DNA of 64,000 bases from Paenibacillus polymyxa (GTDB lineage Bacteria > Bacillota > Bacilli > Paenibacillales > Paenibacillaceae), in the NCBI RefSeq assembly GCF_001719045.1, contig NZ_CP015423.1:3901001-3965000 (forward strand). The letters are read 5' to 3'. Below, piece after piece: positions 54,890 through 64,000 of this stretch. Made by a program: the position numbers and the translations under genes. The notes under the pieces are model-generated. The model was not told where the DNA came from and searched no databases. It was given only the letters and a program-made list of their open reading frames with translations. How positions within the stretch are numbered: the stretch's first letter is position 1; the number at the start of each line of letters is the position of its first letter.

Positions 54890-55528
54890 ATGTTTAATTT
54901 TAGTAAGAAAATGATGACGGTAGTTCTTGCAGCTTCCATGAGTTTTGGGTTGTTTGCAACAACCTCAAGTGCAGCGACAGACTATTGGCAAAATTGGACC
55001 GATGGCGGTGGGACGGTCAATGCTGTTAATGGATCGGGCGGTAATTACAGCGTAACATGGAAGGATACCGGGAATTTTGTTGTCGGCAAAGGCTGGACTA
55101 CTGGATCGCCAAACAGAACGATCAACTACAATGCCGGTGTCTGGGCGCCGTCCGGTAATGGATATTTGGCTCTCTACGGGTGGACGAGAAACTCACTCAT
55201 CGAATATTACGTCGTTGATAGCTGGGGTACTTATCGACCTACCGGAACGTATAAAGGTACGGTGACCAGTGATGGGGGCACATATGATATCTACACAACA
55301 ATGCGATACGACGCACCTTCCATTGAAGGCGAAAAAACGACGTTTATTCAGTACTGGAGTGTTCGACAGTCGAAGAGACCGACCGGGGGCAACTCCACAA
55401 TCACTTTCAGCAACCACGTGAAAGCATGGGCGAGCAAAGGAATGAATCTGGGAAGTAACTGGTCTTACCAGGTGTTGGCGACAGAGGGGTATCAGAGTAG
55501 CGGGAGCTCTAACGTAACGGTGTGGTAA
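54890..55528 (+). CDS. xynA: Secreted endo-1,4-beta-xylanase, glycoside hydrolase family 11
   Basis: The 212-aa protein has a 28-residue signal peptide ([10 protein letters not shown] then ATDYW) and a single GH11 jelly-roll of about 184 aa. The nucleophile is Glu105 in [13 protein letters not shown] and the acid/base Glu199 in [10 protein letters not shown]. The thumb region [20 protein letters not shown] is intact. It cuts xylan internally outside the cell. It is almost identical in layout to B. subtilis/B. circulans XynA. Probably catabolite-repressed through the cre-like site upstream. Confidence 0.96.
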   Translation: MFNFSKKMMTVVLAASMSFGLFATTSSAATDYWQNWTDGGGTVNAVNGSGGNYSVTWKDTGNFVVGKGWTTGSPNRTINYNAGVWAPSGNGYLALYGWTRNSLIEYYVVDSWGTYRPTGTYKGTVTSDGGTYDIYTTMRYDAPSIEGEKTTFIQYWSVRQSKRPTGGNSTITFSNHVKAWASKGMNLGSNWSYQVLATEGYQSSGSSNVTVW

Positions 55529-55717
55529 CCACTCAACTGCAAGCTGTTCAACGAACAGGCGCGGTTGGGACTGTCTCACGGGATAAGCGGGTTTTGAGAG
55601 CTGTCTGATAGATAGGGTTTAAATGAATCGATTATAGAGGAAACATTGGTCCCTAAACACTGGAGGCAAACGGAAGGACGTTCCCCTTCAGTTCTATCGT
55701 TAATCCGGATACGTCAA

Positions 55718-55754
55718 AGGTCGTTTCCCATCAGACAAAACGACCTTTGACATT
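55718..55754 (+). terminator. Hairpin downstream of xynA
   Basis: The perfect arms TCAAAGGTCGTTT and AAACGACCTTTGA are present but no T-run follows. It could end the xylanase transcript or act bidirectionally. Confidence 0.4.
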
Positions 55755-55808
55755 GCCCGGAAGCGAGTTGCAGGCCATCACGGCCTACTATTTTTCCTAT
55801 CAGCTTAA

Positions 55809-56246
55809 AGGATATCTATCCATGAGAAAGCTATTAATGTTTATTTTAATAGCGACAATAAGAATGATAACGATAATATAAAATGGACAGCAACGATCAA
55901 CGAGGGAGCTAACAGTTACCGATTGCCTACAGAAGTAAAGTGGGAATATGCAGCAGGCGGAGGTCAGGCGAGCAAGGGCTACACATACAGCGGAAGCAAT
56001 AATGCCGACGAGGTTGCATGGTATTGGAAAAATGCCGGAGACAAGTACTTATCTGGAGACTGGAACTGGCCTATCATCGAGAGCAACAATAATAAAACAA
56101 AATCAATAGGTACCCAGAAACCCAACGAGTTAGGAATATACGATATGTCCGGCAACGTCAGCAACAACGAGATATCATTCCGAGGCAATTTCGATGCGAA
56201 TGGCTTTGGTCCCGATCAAGGGTTTCGTATAGCTCGTAGAGAATAG
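55809..56246 (+). pseudogene. SUMF1/formylglycine-generating-enzyme-like remnant
   Basis: A frame open from 55809 contains INEGANSYRLPTEVKWEYAA and NELGIYDMSGNV, then jumps to FRGNFDANGFGPDQGFRIAR. The usual WEWC...RGGSW core of the family is missing, and the N-terminal half is absent. This is a 5'-truncated and internally deleted copy of an FGE-sulfatase-domain gene. Confidence 0.65.
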
Positions 56247-56370
56247 TCGGAATAAGGCACTACAAATGAAGGTTAAACTAACGGGCAGTTTAGGTTAGTA
56301 CAGTTCTACCCCACCGAGAAGACAGGGTCGGGGAGTGTCCTATCCTGCCTTCTTGCGTGTTATATGTTTT

Positions 56371-57723
56371 CTACTGTACTAAATTATCCAAATCCGGCTG
56401 CAATTTGGTCCGCAGAACATACAGCATGGTGGCACCAACAAGGAACGCAACGGCATCCGAAATGACAAGCGACCAGACCACCCCGTGGAATCCGTTCATT
56501 CGATTAGCAATATACAACACAGGAATCAGAGTAACTCCTTGAATAACTGACATAATAAACGCGGCGGTTCCTTGCGCTGTTGCTTGAAAGATACCGGTAA
56601 ACAGCGAGGTCATTCCTGTAATGAATAAGGATAAGAACGTCACATGTAGAATGTAGCTACCCATTTCAATTAATTGTGGGTCACTCGTAAATAAACCAAT
56701 TAAGTGGTCGGAAATCAGATAGACGATAACACCAAACACGATTGCTAACGCCACAATAGCTTTGATTGTAAATCCAATGGTATGTTTCATGCGTAATTTA
56801 TTTGCTGTAAAAGAGAAGGCAATCAATGGCACAACTCCCTCGCATAAGCCCATCAGAATAAACTCAGGAAATTGCAATAGGCGTGATGAAATTCCGTAAG
56901 CCGCTACGGCCTGATCCCCATAATCGACAAGAAAATGGTTAAAGATGAGCGACATTGCACCCAAGAAGATACTCATAACAAAGACGGGAACTCCGATTTT
57001 GAATACATTGCTCAGAATATCCGCGGTAGCTTTAAACCATTTTACGGAGACAGTTAAGAATTGGCTCTTATATCCCATATAGAAGGCGTAGAATGCACTC
57101 GCAACCAAGTTAGAGATGACCGTAGCAGACGCAACGCCGATCACGCCCCAATGGAAGACGAAGATGACTAGCGCGTCGAGAATAATATTCACGACAACAC
57201 TGAGAATCATACCGAACATCGACGTGATTGCTGCACCCTCGGAGCGCACAATATTCTCCAGCGTGAAGAATAATACGACGAATGGTGAACCAATAAGCAT
57301 AATCGTGACATAGTCCTTCGTGAATCCGAAGGAGCTAGTTGTTGCCCCGAGGCCATGAACGATTGGATCGATCAACGGGAGACCGACCGCCATCACGATA
57401 AGACCGAGAACTAAACTGCTGTAAAAGGCGAATGAAGACACATGCTTCACATCGTCATATTTTTTTTCTCCCAGCAAACGGGAGATGAATGTGCCACTAC
57501 CCATGCCTATCAAGTTGCCTAGTGCCATAATGATCGCGAATAACGGCAAGGTTAGTGCGAGTGCGGTTAACATGGCAGTATTGCCCAGTGTACCAAGGAA
57601 ATAGGCATTTAAGATGGAATAGATGACATTCATTGACGTACCTAGCATCATCGGTACAGCGAAGTGAGCTACGGCTTTTGCGACCGGTGCTTTTTCAAAG
57701 TAATGGAGGTTTTCTGCATCCAT
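56371..57723 (-). CDS. MATE-family multidrug efflux transporter
   Basis: The protein is about 450 aa with 12 membrane helices in two repeats and typical MATE segments (LALTLPLFAIIMALGNLIGMGSG, and AVAAYGISSRLLQFPEFILM in the second repeat). It exports cationic drugs in exchange for Na+ or H+. GTG 57732 and ATG 57723 are both possible; the latter has the better ribosome-site spacing. It is divergent from a TetR gene, with operators between them. Confidence 0.9.
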   Translation of the reverse strand: MDAENLHYFEKAPVAKAVAHFAVPMMLGTSMNVIYSILNAYFLGTLGNTAMLTALALTLPLFAIIMALGNLIGMGSGTFISRLLGEKKYDDVKHVSSFAFYSSLVLGLIVMAVGLPLIDPIVHGLGATTSSFGFTKDYVTIMLIGSPFVVLFFTLENIVRSEGAAITSMFGMILSVVVNIILDALVIFVFHWGVIGVASATVISNLVASAFYAFYMGYKSQFLTVSVKWFKATADILSNVFKIGVPVFVMSIFLGAMSLIFNHFLVDYGDQAVAAYGISSRLLQFPEFILMGLCEGVVPLIAFSFTANKLRMKHTIGFTIKAIVALAIVFGVIVYLISDHLIGLFTSDPQLIEMGSYILHVTFLSLFITGMTSLFTGIFQATAQGTAAFIMSVIQGVTLIPVLYIANRMNGFHGVVWSLVISDAVAFLVGATMLYVLRTKLQPDLDNLVQ

Positions 57724-57761
57724 GCGAGTCACTACTTTCTTTATTTATTTTGTCCTTCAGT

Positions 57762-57844
57762 CTAACAGTGTTAGGTTGTGCCTTACAGTGTTAGATGATA
57801 TCATGAACCTATGAACCTGTAAAGCATAAACTTACACTGTTAGA
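57762..57844. promoter_or_regulatory. Three TetR operator copies between MATE and TetR genes
   Basis: CTAACAGTGTTAG (57762-57774, perfect palindrome), CTTACAGTGTTAGA (57782-57795) and CTTACACTGTTAGA (57831-57844) are near-identical sites in the divergent promoter region. Confidence 0.8.
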
Positions 57845-57861
57845 TAAAAGGGCGGATACCG

Positions 57862-58548
57862 ATGAAAAAAAAGCAGCCTCAAATTTCGGAGGATAAGATT
57901 TTGGAAGCCTCGTGGGAGCTTCTTGGAGAGGAGGGTATCGAGAAATTCAGTATGAGACGATTGGCCGACCGGCTAGGGATTCAGGCTCCCTCTTTGTACT
58001 GGTACTTCAAGAGCAAGCAGAATCTCTATCAGCGCTTGGCCAACCAGGTATCGAAAATTATTCTGGAGGAGTTTCATTCCGAGGGGGACTGGAAGGAGCA
58101 GCTGACGGGGCTTGCGGTAACGATGCGGAGTGTGCTCTACCGGTACCCCTGCTCCACGCAGCTCATGATGATGACGCTGCCCCACGAACCGGACATCATC
58201 CGGTTCACCAACCGTATGCTACTCTGCGTGGAGTCGACGCCGCTTGAGCAAGAGCAGAAAATACAAGTAGTTACTACGCTTGTGAACTATGTCTCCTACT
58301 TCGTCCTAGACGATTATCAGCATGAGCGTAATGTCTCCGCTATCCTCAAGGACCAGGGAGCGCTTCCGGGTGAGGAGATGATTCACCTTCTGAATTCCAT
58401 GAGCGAGACAGAAGTGGGACTATTCCGGAGGATGTTCACGAACGGGCTGTTCGAGCTGATGGGGACCGACGGAGCGTTTGAGTTCGGATTGAAGCTGATT
58501 CTGTTGGGGGTTGAGCAGGTGATAAAGGAGCAGGAAAGTAGTATGTAA
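57862..58548 (+). CDS. TetR-family repressor of the divergent MATE transporter
   Basis: The 228-aa protein has the helix-turn-helix FSMRRLADRLGIQAPSLYWY and a TetR_C-type ligand domain. The DNA recognition helix and length are close to classical TetR-class repressors. It sits head to head with the MATE gene, with three operators in the gap, so it probably controls both genes in response to an exported drug. Confidence 0.92.
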   Translation: MKKKQPQISEDKILEASWELLGEEGIEKFSMRRLADRLGIQAPSLYWYFKSKQNLYQRLANQVSKIILEEFHSEGDWKEQLTGLAVTMRSVLYRYPCSTQLMMMTLPHEPDIIRFTNRMLLCVESTPLEQEQKIQVVTTLVNYVSYFVLDDYQHERNVSAILKDQGALPGEEMIHLLNSMSETEVGLFRRMFTNGLFELMGTDGAFEFGLKLILLGVEQVIKEQESSM

Positions 58549-58582
58549 AAACCGCCCATCCGGTTATTGGATGGGCGGTTTC
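58549..58582 (+). terminator. Terminator after the TetR gene
   Basis: The perfect arms AAACCGCCCATCC and GGATGGGCGGTTT enclose a 6-base loop. Confidence 0.8.
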
Positions 58583-59110
58583 AATTAGGTTACGTTTACC
58601 CTAAATTGTTAGTGAATTTATAATCTTCTGTCTGTCTTTTGTCCTTTGTAAACGTGATTTACTTGTATTAATCATCAAGACAGGAAATATGTATCTTCAA
58701 CTCAATTACTAAGCATAAAATCAAAAGAAGCATTTATAAAGTTGATGTTATTGTCATATAAAATAATGATAGATTAACTAGTACTGGAGTACATTACAGA
58801 AAAGAGAACTTTATCACCGATTTTTTTAGCACGTAATAGCGAAGAATTCGCTTTTGATATCCGCCGCTATTCAACTAAAAGGCAGTTATTCAAAGTGACT
58901 TCATATCAATGTAAGTTTTACCCGCTCAAGGATTTTGGTGTTTAAGAACTTTTGATTTACGCAAAGTAGCTCTCCAAGCCGCAAATCACGCGGCATTCAA
59001 TGAGATATTGTTTTTTTCGATGTGGATATCTTTTTTAATATAGACTGTATGTTCAGTCATGATTAAAATGCTAATCAAGAAAATATTACCTCACTGGGGA
59101 GGGGAACAAG
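58583..59110. other. Gene-free AT-rich gap
   Basis: No ribosome-site-supported frame was found. A small GCGAA-GAA-TTCGC hairpin with TTTT lies near 58838-58855. A GGGGAGGGGAA ribosome site at the right end belongs to the next gene. Confidence 0.4.
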
Positions 59111-59872
59111 GTGGAACTTTTTTACGAAATCGAAGGGAATGGAGTCCCTATAGTCATGATTCACTCGGGAGGTGTCGACTCAAGGGTATGGAGATATATG
59201 GTGCCTGAATTGGCAAAATCATTCAAGGTCATTACCTTCGATGGTCGAGGAACCGGCCGCTCGCCTGCTATGCAAGAGCCGACTTCACTTGTGGAGGATT
59301 TGCGCAAACTTCTCGAATATCTCGGACTGGATCTTGTCACACTTGTTGGTCATTCCATCGGTGGGCAAGTCGCGACTGATTTTGCGTTATCATATCCTTC
59401 TATGGTTGAGCGGCTAGTGGTGATTGCCCCTTCATTAACGGGGTTTGCATATTCGCAAGAATTTACCAATTATATAGCATCGGTGAATGCGGCCGCTCCC
59501 GATATTTCAAAACTTGTAGAGTTGTCTTTAGCCGGACCGATCTATCGGGCTACGATGGCTAGCCCCCACCGGAGATTTCTGAGTGAAATGCATACTCACT
59601 ACATGACAAGGGTATTTACCGAGTGGAGGAGCTTTGATGTCCTTTGGCCAGAGCCGCCTTCGATTGAACGTTTAGAGAACATTGCAGCGAGTACGTTATT
59701 TATACAAGGAACCATAGAATGGCCGGATATGTATAATATCGCCGAGCACTTCAAGCGTGTACCTGAGATTAGGTTTGCCGAAATCAAAGGAGCTGATCAT
59801 ATGCTTGTCCTTACTCATGCGGAAGAACTAGCAACTAGTATCCGACAGTTTTGTCACAGGAACCATACGTGA
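59111..59872 (+). CDS. Alpha/beta-fold hydrolase
   Basis: The 253-aa protein starts at GTG after GGGGAGGGGAA. The nucleophile is Ser82 in VGHSIGGQ, the oxyanion region is IHSGGVDSRVWRYM, FDGRGTGRSPA follows, and the catalytic His is about 230 in GADHMLVL. It fits esterase/lipase-like members of the 3-oxoadipate-enol-lactonase type. Substrate unknown. Confidence 0.88.
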   Translation: MELFYEIEGNGVPIVMIHSGGVDSRVWRYMVPELAKSFKVITFDGRGTGRSPAMQEPTSLVEDLRKLLEYLGLDLVTLVGHSIGGQVATDFALSYPSMVERLVVIAPSLTGFAYSQEFTNYIASVNAAAPDISKLVELSLAGPIYRATMASPHRRFLSEMHTHYMTRVFTEWRSFDVLWPEPPSIERLENIAASTLFIQGTIEWPDMYNIAEHFKRVPEIRFAEIKGADHMLVLTHAEELATSIRQFCHRNHT

Positions 59873-59985
59873 TTAGATTGGGTATCTCTTGAATCAAAGT
59901 ATTATAATGGGGTGATAAGAAGTTTTCACTTCTGAAACTGGATTCTTTGATCGAATCATTTTAAAGAAGGAAAACGCAACACCAG

Positions 59986-60301
59986 ATGAATTGGAACGCA
60001 ACCCTCGTCTCAAGGGGATCTCAAGGAAGAAGTTTTGAACCTCAAAGAGCAACCCGGAAGTAACATCTTGGTGCTTGGAAGCGGCGAGTTAGTTAGGAAG
60101 CTGATGAAGCATGATCTCTTCGACGAGTTTCGGATCATGATCTTTCCGTTTATATGGGTGAGTGGAAAGCGTTTGTTTACAGATAACATCAAGACGATGT
60201 CTCTTAAGCATGTCTATACCAAGACCTTACATTCGGGAGCAGTTGAATTGACGTACCGTCCATCAAAAGAAGATAACGTTTTTCACCAAGGCTCAGACTG
60301 A
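59986..60301 (+). pseudogene. Frameshifted C-terminal remnant of a RibD/DHFR-like reductase
   Basis: The first part reads MNWNATLVS, then needs a one-base shift near 60014 to continue as GDLKEEVLNLKEQPGSNILV and GSGELVRKLMKH, IMIFPFIWVSGKRLF. These are the last strands of the YyaP/YwjB-type dihydrofolate-reductase family. The N-terminal half is missing. Confidence 0.6.
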
Positions 60302-60321
60302 TAAAAACAAAGTCTGAGCCT
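60289..60321 (+). terminator. Hairpin after the DHFR-like remnant
   Basis: The perfect arms AGGCTCAGACT and AGTCTGAGCCT enclose an 11-base loop. A T-rich tail follows only after some bases. Confidence 0.55.
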
Positions 60322-60423
60322 GCCGCTGTTTTATATTGGAGCCAGTCTTATAATTATAATCTGGAGCCTAACGGTAAACTATACCCAGCTACCCTGCATC
60401 CCACAGACGGTTCTTGCGAGCTG

Positions 60424-61740
60424 TTATTCTGAAAATAAAGCATCCGTTGCAACAGGCTGAAGGATAGGCAGTGGCTGAAGGGAGATGGTCCGGTCGAGAT
60501 GAACAAACGCATCATAACGATCTGCCATGCTGGAAGGCACGTAATTGCCGAATCGCTCATGAGCAGGCTCATATACCACACCGATGGCACGGTGGCCAAT
60601 GACCGTATGCAGCATGGAAGATGCATCGGTGAGCATTACCATGCCATTCCGGCCGCCTCCCGCCTGGTGCATGCAATACTCCCAGCTTCCTGGTTGTCCG
60701 GGCGGCACGGTCATTTTCTCAACCGGAGCTCCCCAAGCTCTTCCGGCCAGTACCTCGCCCTGATAGGTTCCGAAGCCAACGGCAAATACACGATGTTCTG
60801 GATCCTCCCGCAGAAGCTGACCCACATTGACCATGCCATCAGCCATCATATCCGTTGCCCGCGCATCACCGATATGCGTATTATGCTCCCAGACAATAGC
60901 CTTTGCCGAGGCGCCGTAATAGGACATGATTCGCTTCAGTGATTCAACCATATGTCTGTCCCGTATATTCCAGGACTGCGGGCCTCCCTGGACCATCGTA
61001 CGATAATAGGCCTCCGAACTGGAAGTGACGAGCATGTTCACCTCCGCATTCAGCTCTTCCTCACTTCCCGGATACGTCATGCGCCGGCTCTGAATCTGCT
61101 TCAGTAGCTCAACCACTTCTTTCTCACAGCTCTCCGAGAGCAATCCTGCCGCAATGCCATAAGCCTGATGGTCCCTGCTATATGGATCAAAACAGGCATA
61201 TGTCCTGCGGGCCTGTTCTAGCTGGGGAGACTTGGTCTCCTCCAAATAACCGATGATTGCCTCCATCGATTCCCATAACGAGTACATATCGATGCCATAA
61301 AATCCAACCTTGGGACAGCCACTGCCGCCCCCTTGATTCACCTCATTGTAATCCTTCAGCCACTCCGCGAAATCACGAATATCCGTATTCGCCCACATCC
61401 AGGTCGGCCAGCGAGTAAAATCACCCAGTGCATCGGTTGCCGAAGAATCGGCCCCCTCCATCCCTTTAACATACCGGTTCAATCGATAAGCAGAGGGCCA
61501 GTCTCCTTCCACGCCGATAATGTTAAATCCCTTGCTTGCAATTAGCTTCTTCGAAAGCTCGGCCCGAACTCGGTAAAAATCAGACGTCCCATGGCTTGCC
61601 TCGCCAAGCAGCACAATATCTGCATCTCCGATGGCCTTAACTATGCGGTCTAGATTCTCCATTCCGTCCAATGGGATAAATAAGGCATTCAGCTCTTTCA
61701 AATATGCATTCTGCTCTGATAGATTATCATTAAAATTCAT
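60424..61740 (-). CDS. Erythromycin esterase-like protein
   Basis: ATG 61740 is 10 bases after AAAGGAGGG, giving 438 aa; the longer frame to 61797 is not supported. Erythromycin-esterase family signatures: VLLGEASHGTSDFY (Glu47, His50), GVEGDWPSAYRLNRYV, WEHNTHIGDARATDM and VGFGTYQGEVLAGRAWG. Characterised members (EreA/EreB) open macrolide lactones, but many homologues have other or unknown roles. Resistance here is not demonstrated. Confidence 0.85.
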   Translation of the reverse strand: MNFNDNLSEQNAYLKELNALFIPLDGMENLDRIVKAIGDADIVLLGEASHGTSDFYRVRAELSKKLIASKGFNIIGVEGDWPSAYRLNRYVKGMEGADSSATDALGDFTRWPTWMWANTDIRDFAEWLKDYNEVNQGGGSGCPKVGFYGIDMYSLWESMEAIIGYLEETKSPQLEQARRTYACFDPYSRDHQAYGIAAGLLSESCEKEVVELLKQIQSRRMTYPGSEEELNAEVNMLVTSSSEAYYRTMVQGGPQSWNIRDRHMVESLKRIMSYYGASAKAIVWEHNTHIGDARATDMMADGMVNVGQLLREDPEHRVFAVGFGTYQGEVLAGRAWGAPVEKMTVPPGQPGSWEYCMHQAGGGRNGMVMLTDASSMLHTVIGHRAIGVVYEPAHERFGNYVPSSMADRYDAFVHLDRTISLQPLPILQPVATDALFSE

Positions 61741-62341
61741 GAATTTGTTCCCTCCTTTAGACGGTATGAGTGAATTATTTCCGATTTGTCCATTCATTAA
61801 CCCAAAACATGCCTCCCTTAGTGATAAGCCCGGGTAAGTCTGGTCCGGGCAAAATTTGAATTGATCTAACGGGACACGATAGCTTAATAAACAACTAAGA
61901 CACGGCTACCGGCATGGATCGACCATGTTGTACTAAAGGCAAGATAGCGTGACGAAGTAATCTCGATAAATAAATAGAGGCACAGCTGATTCAGAAAATC
62001 GGATGCCATTTGCATTAGTCTAAAAACCATTCAAATAAAATTGGATATGCTTTTTCAGTTACATGGGGAACGCTTAAAAAGAGAGGATCGCGTTGAAACA
62101 GCGAAAGACCTGTTTGTATTCTCGGACCAGTTGGAAAATAACCTTGCGCTTCGGAAAGTGTTATGGTGTTGAAAAATTGGAAATCATAACAAAGCGATGA
62201 AGTAAGATAATTGTATAACGTTGAGGATAAGGAAGGTTACTAAAGTCCTCAACGGCGAAAAAGATGCCCGATTTTTAGCATAGTACCACAGCAGTTCAAG
62301 GGATATCATTAAGATGTGCGCAAAAAAGGAGGAGAAATATA
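61741..62341. other. Gene-free gap of 600 bp
   Basis: No gene was recognised. An AAAAAAGGAGGAG ribosome site directly precedes the epoxide hydrolase start. No clear promoter or repeat was seen. Confidence 0.4.
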
Positions 62342-63493
62342 ATGTCCGTTGAACGTTTTCATATTCACATTGCAGATGAAGTCCTTGATGATTTGAAAAG
62401 AAGATTACACCACATCCGCTGGCCGGATCAATTGGAAAACTCAGGCTGGGATCGAGGTGTTGATTTAACTTATTTAAAATCCCTTGTTTCGTATTGGCGA
62501 GAACAGTATGATTGGCGCGAACAAGAATCTCAGTTAAACCGTTTTTCCCAGTTTCGCTGCAACATCAATGGAATTGATGTGCACTTTGTTCATGAGTACG
62601 GAAAGGGTCCCAATCCCATGCCCATTATTCTAACCCACGGATGGCCAGATAGTTACCTTAGATATCAGAAGATTATTCCTCTTCTTACAGATCCAGCTAG
62701 CTATGGAGGTGATCCTAAGGATTCTTTCGATGTCATTGTCCCTTCATTACCTGGTTTTGCGTTCTCTAGCTCTCCTGACCATCCTGGTGTCAACAATTAT
62801 CAGGTTTCCGAGATGTGGGCTAAATTAATGACAAAAGAATTAGGATACGATAAGTTTGCTGCAGCAGGTGGGGATATAGGTTCCGGAGTTACGAGATATC
62901 TGGCATCGAATCATCCTGAACTTTTATTCGGGATTCACCTAACAGATATTGGTATCATAAGAGATCTACTTACGTCCCATGAGCAGGTAAAACTTTCAGA
63001 GGAAGAACTTCAATACAAGAAAAGAGCATTAGAATGGCTTTCTCTAGAGGGAGGGTACATGTCGATACAATCGACACGTCCACAGACTCTTGCGTATGGA
63101 CTTTCTGATTCACCAGCAGGCTTAGCCGGTTGGATTATTGAAAAATTCCGAGCTTGGAGTGATTGTGGAGGTGACCTCCGTCAAAGATTTAGCGAAGATG
63201 AACTCATTACGCATATCATGGTTTATTGGCTTACTAACACAATCGGATCGTCAACGCAGATGTATTACGAAAATTCACATTCTCTGCCGTCATTAGGCTA
63301 TATAAAAGTACCAACTGGGGTTGCATTATTCCCAGCAGATATAGTATTACCACCAAAAGACTGGGCAGTACGTAATTTAAATATAACTCGCTGGACTACC
63401 ATGGCTCGTGGTGGACATTTTACGGCCATGGAAGAGCCAGAGCTTTTAGCCCAAGAAATTCGTACCTTCTACAAGCCTTATAGAGTGGAATAG
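62342..63493 (+). CDS. Epoxide hydrolase (microsomal type, EHN domain)
   Basis: The 383-aa protein has an N-terminal EHN lid domain (DEVLDDLKRRLHHIRWPDQL) and an alpha/beta-hydrolase core. Oxyanion motif HGWPDSYL, nucleophile Asp178 in GGDIGS, and catalytic His about 359 in RGGHFTAMEEPE are all present. It hydrolyses epoxides to diols. It has codon use more AT-rich than its neighbours, hinting at horizontal acquisition. Confidence 0.92.
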   Translation: MSVERFHIHIADEVLDDLKRRLHHIRWPDQLENSGWDRGVDLTYLKSLVSYWREQYDWREQESQLNRFSQFRCNINGIDVHFVHEYGKGPNPMPIILTHGWPDSYLRYQKIIPLLTDPASYGGDPKDSFDVIVPSLPGFAFSSSPDHPGVNNYQVSEMWAKLMTKELGYDKFAAAGGDIGSGVTRYLASNHPELLFGIHLTDIGIIRDLLTSHEQVKLSEEELQYKKRALEWLSLEGGYMSIQSTRPQTLAYGLSDSPAGLAGWIIEKFRAWSDCGGDLRQRFSEDELITHIMVYWLTNTIGSSTQMYYENSHSLPSLGYIKVPTGVALFPADIVLPPKDWAVRNLNITRWTTMARGGHFTAMEEPELLAQEIRTFYKPYRVE

Positions 63494-64000
63494 TGAGTGT
63501 TTATGATGGAGCAGATATCTTAGAATAATATTCAAGAGCGAAAAGACTTTTTGAGTATGTGCGAACAACCAATTGATTTCAGCGTTTGTTTGATGAAAAA
63601 GCTACGGATAAAATCTTTTATTCGAATGCTATTAAAAGGTATTTCAAATAATTTTAAAATGCGCACTGATACGCTAACGGGTACATTAGTTGAAACAAAA
63701 AGGTTGCCGTGGCAGCCTTTTTTATTTTATGTTAGGTCTAGTAGGACCAACTTAGCAGCTGAGGCCGATTGGATCAATAAATCTGCCTTAAATGATGTGG
63801 GTTAGTATCCATTATTAAAGGCGGATTCACGAAATTCATATAAGGCTCCTTAACGTTGAAAACCGTGTTTGCTGGCGATACCTCAATAATGTAAAAAATT
63901 ACAATTCATTCTCGTTCCTAAAAGCATGCTTATAGGAACGATTCTAAATTAGTCTATTTCACGTCCCCAAATGTGTATAAATAATTATTGGAACGTTTCA
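63494..64000. other. Right-hand tail of the window without a supportable gene
   Basis: An 84-codon frame from TTG 63551 has no ribosome site or recognisable domain and runs through a terminator hairpin (63697-63727, AAAAAGG-TGCC/GGCA-CCTTTTT), so it is rejected. Otherwise nothing was recognised. Confidence 0.5.

Noticed and set aside
63551..63805. 84-codon frame at the right end
   Set aside because: It runs through a terminator hairpin, lacks a ribosome site and has no recognisable domain.
1..64000. CRISPR array, tRNA or rRNA genes
   Set aside because: No regularly spaced repeat array, cloverleaf with CCA-type end or rRNA landmark was recognised by eye. Dedicated searches with tRNAscan-SE, Infernal and a CRISPR finder would be needed to exclude them.

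Overview
The window reads as chromosomal DNA of a Gram-positive, spore-former-type Firmicute, most likely Paenibacillus of the polymyxa group. This is inferred from the strong AGGAGG-type ribosome sites, frequent GTG/TTG starts, lipobox lipoproteins, secreted plant-polysaccharide hydrolases (GH3, GH30, PL11, GH11), a B. subtilis-like cre site, and families such as YpsA, IseA, YvrJ, DUF3899 and DUF6809. No rRNA, tRNA or CRISPR array was recognised.

Layout. (1) 1-6.4 kb: the end of a Gfo/Idh/MocA oxidoreductase, then a secreted GH3 enzyme and a membrane-anchored GH30 enzyme, plus small unknown ORFs. (2) 6.4-11.4 kb: a Fur-box-preceded ferric-siderophore uptake operon (lipoprotein, two FecCD permeases, ATPase, FhuF-like 2Fe-2S protein). 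(3) 11407-14366: a 2.96 kb AT-rich insertion with matched terminal inverted repeats, 22-bp-phased sub-terminal repeats and a 5-bp target duplication TTGTG. It looks like a small, transposase-less Tn7/Mu-type element carrying a MerR regulator, a GNAT acetyltransferase and a decayed ORF. (4) 14.4-23.4 kb: a second Fur-controlled operon, for an NRPS-independent siderophore. Its core (decayed MFS exporter, two IucA/IucC synthetases, SbnG-like citrate synthase, SbnH-like decarboxylase) follows staphyloferrin B sbnDEFGH order, but an ATP-grasp ligase sits in front and a third IucA/IucC synthetase at the end. No sbnA/sbnB homologue is present. (5) 23.5-31.4 kb: single genes, including an IscA-like protein, YpsA, a PL11 lyase under a perfect cre site, an IseA-like secreted inhibitor, an HPr-like protein without the catalytic His, an FNT channel, a HAD phosphatase and an orphan WXG100-type protein with a glycine-zipper tail. 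(6) 31.8-45.6 kb: a complete Ter/Tel stress locus (TerB, three TerD, a TerD-TerA fusion, TerC) coupled to the predicted Ter-associated biosynthetic module (CitE-like lyase, PRTase, StiP/PELOTA protein, HAD, ATP-grasp), then XpaC-like, TelA, a small membrane peptide, an unknown protein and a vWA protein. (7) 45.9-52.6 kb: an Opp-type importer lacking ATPase genes, containing a 31-aa ORF, divergent from a complete polar amino-acid ABC importer. (8) 52.8-64 kb: a VC0807-family/TetR pair and a MATE/TetR pair with visible operators, a GH11 xylanase, several pseudogenes (SUMF1-like, RibD/DHFR-like), an alpha/beta hydrolase, an erythromycin esterase-like protein and an epoxide hydrolase.

How the parts connect. 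The two Fur boxes (6510-6528 and 14492-14510) place siderophore uptake and synthesis in one iron regulon, now separated by the transposon-like insertion. The best candidates for under-described biology are the variant siderophore operon, the Ter-linked biosynthetic module and the mini-transposon. A dispersed hairpin element present at 45.8 and 54.1 kb with compensatory base changes is a further candidate.
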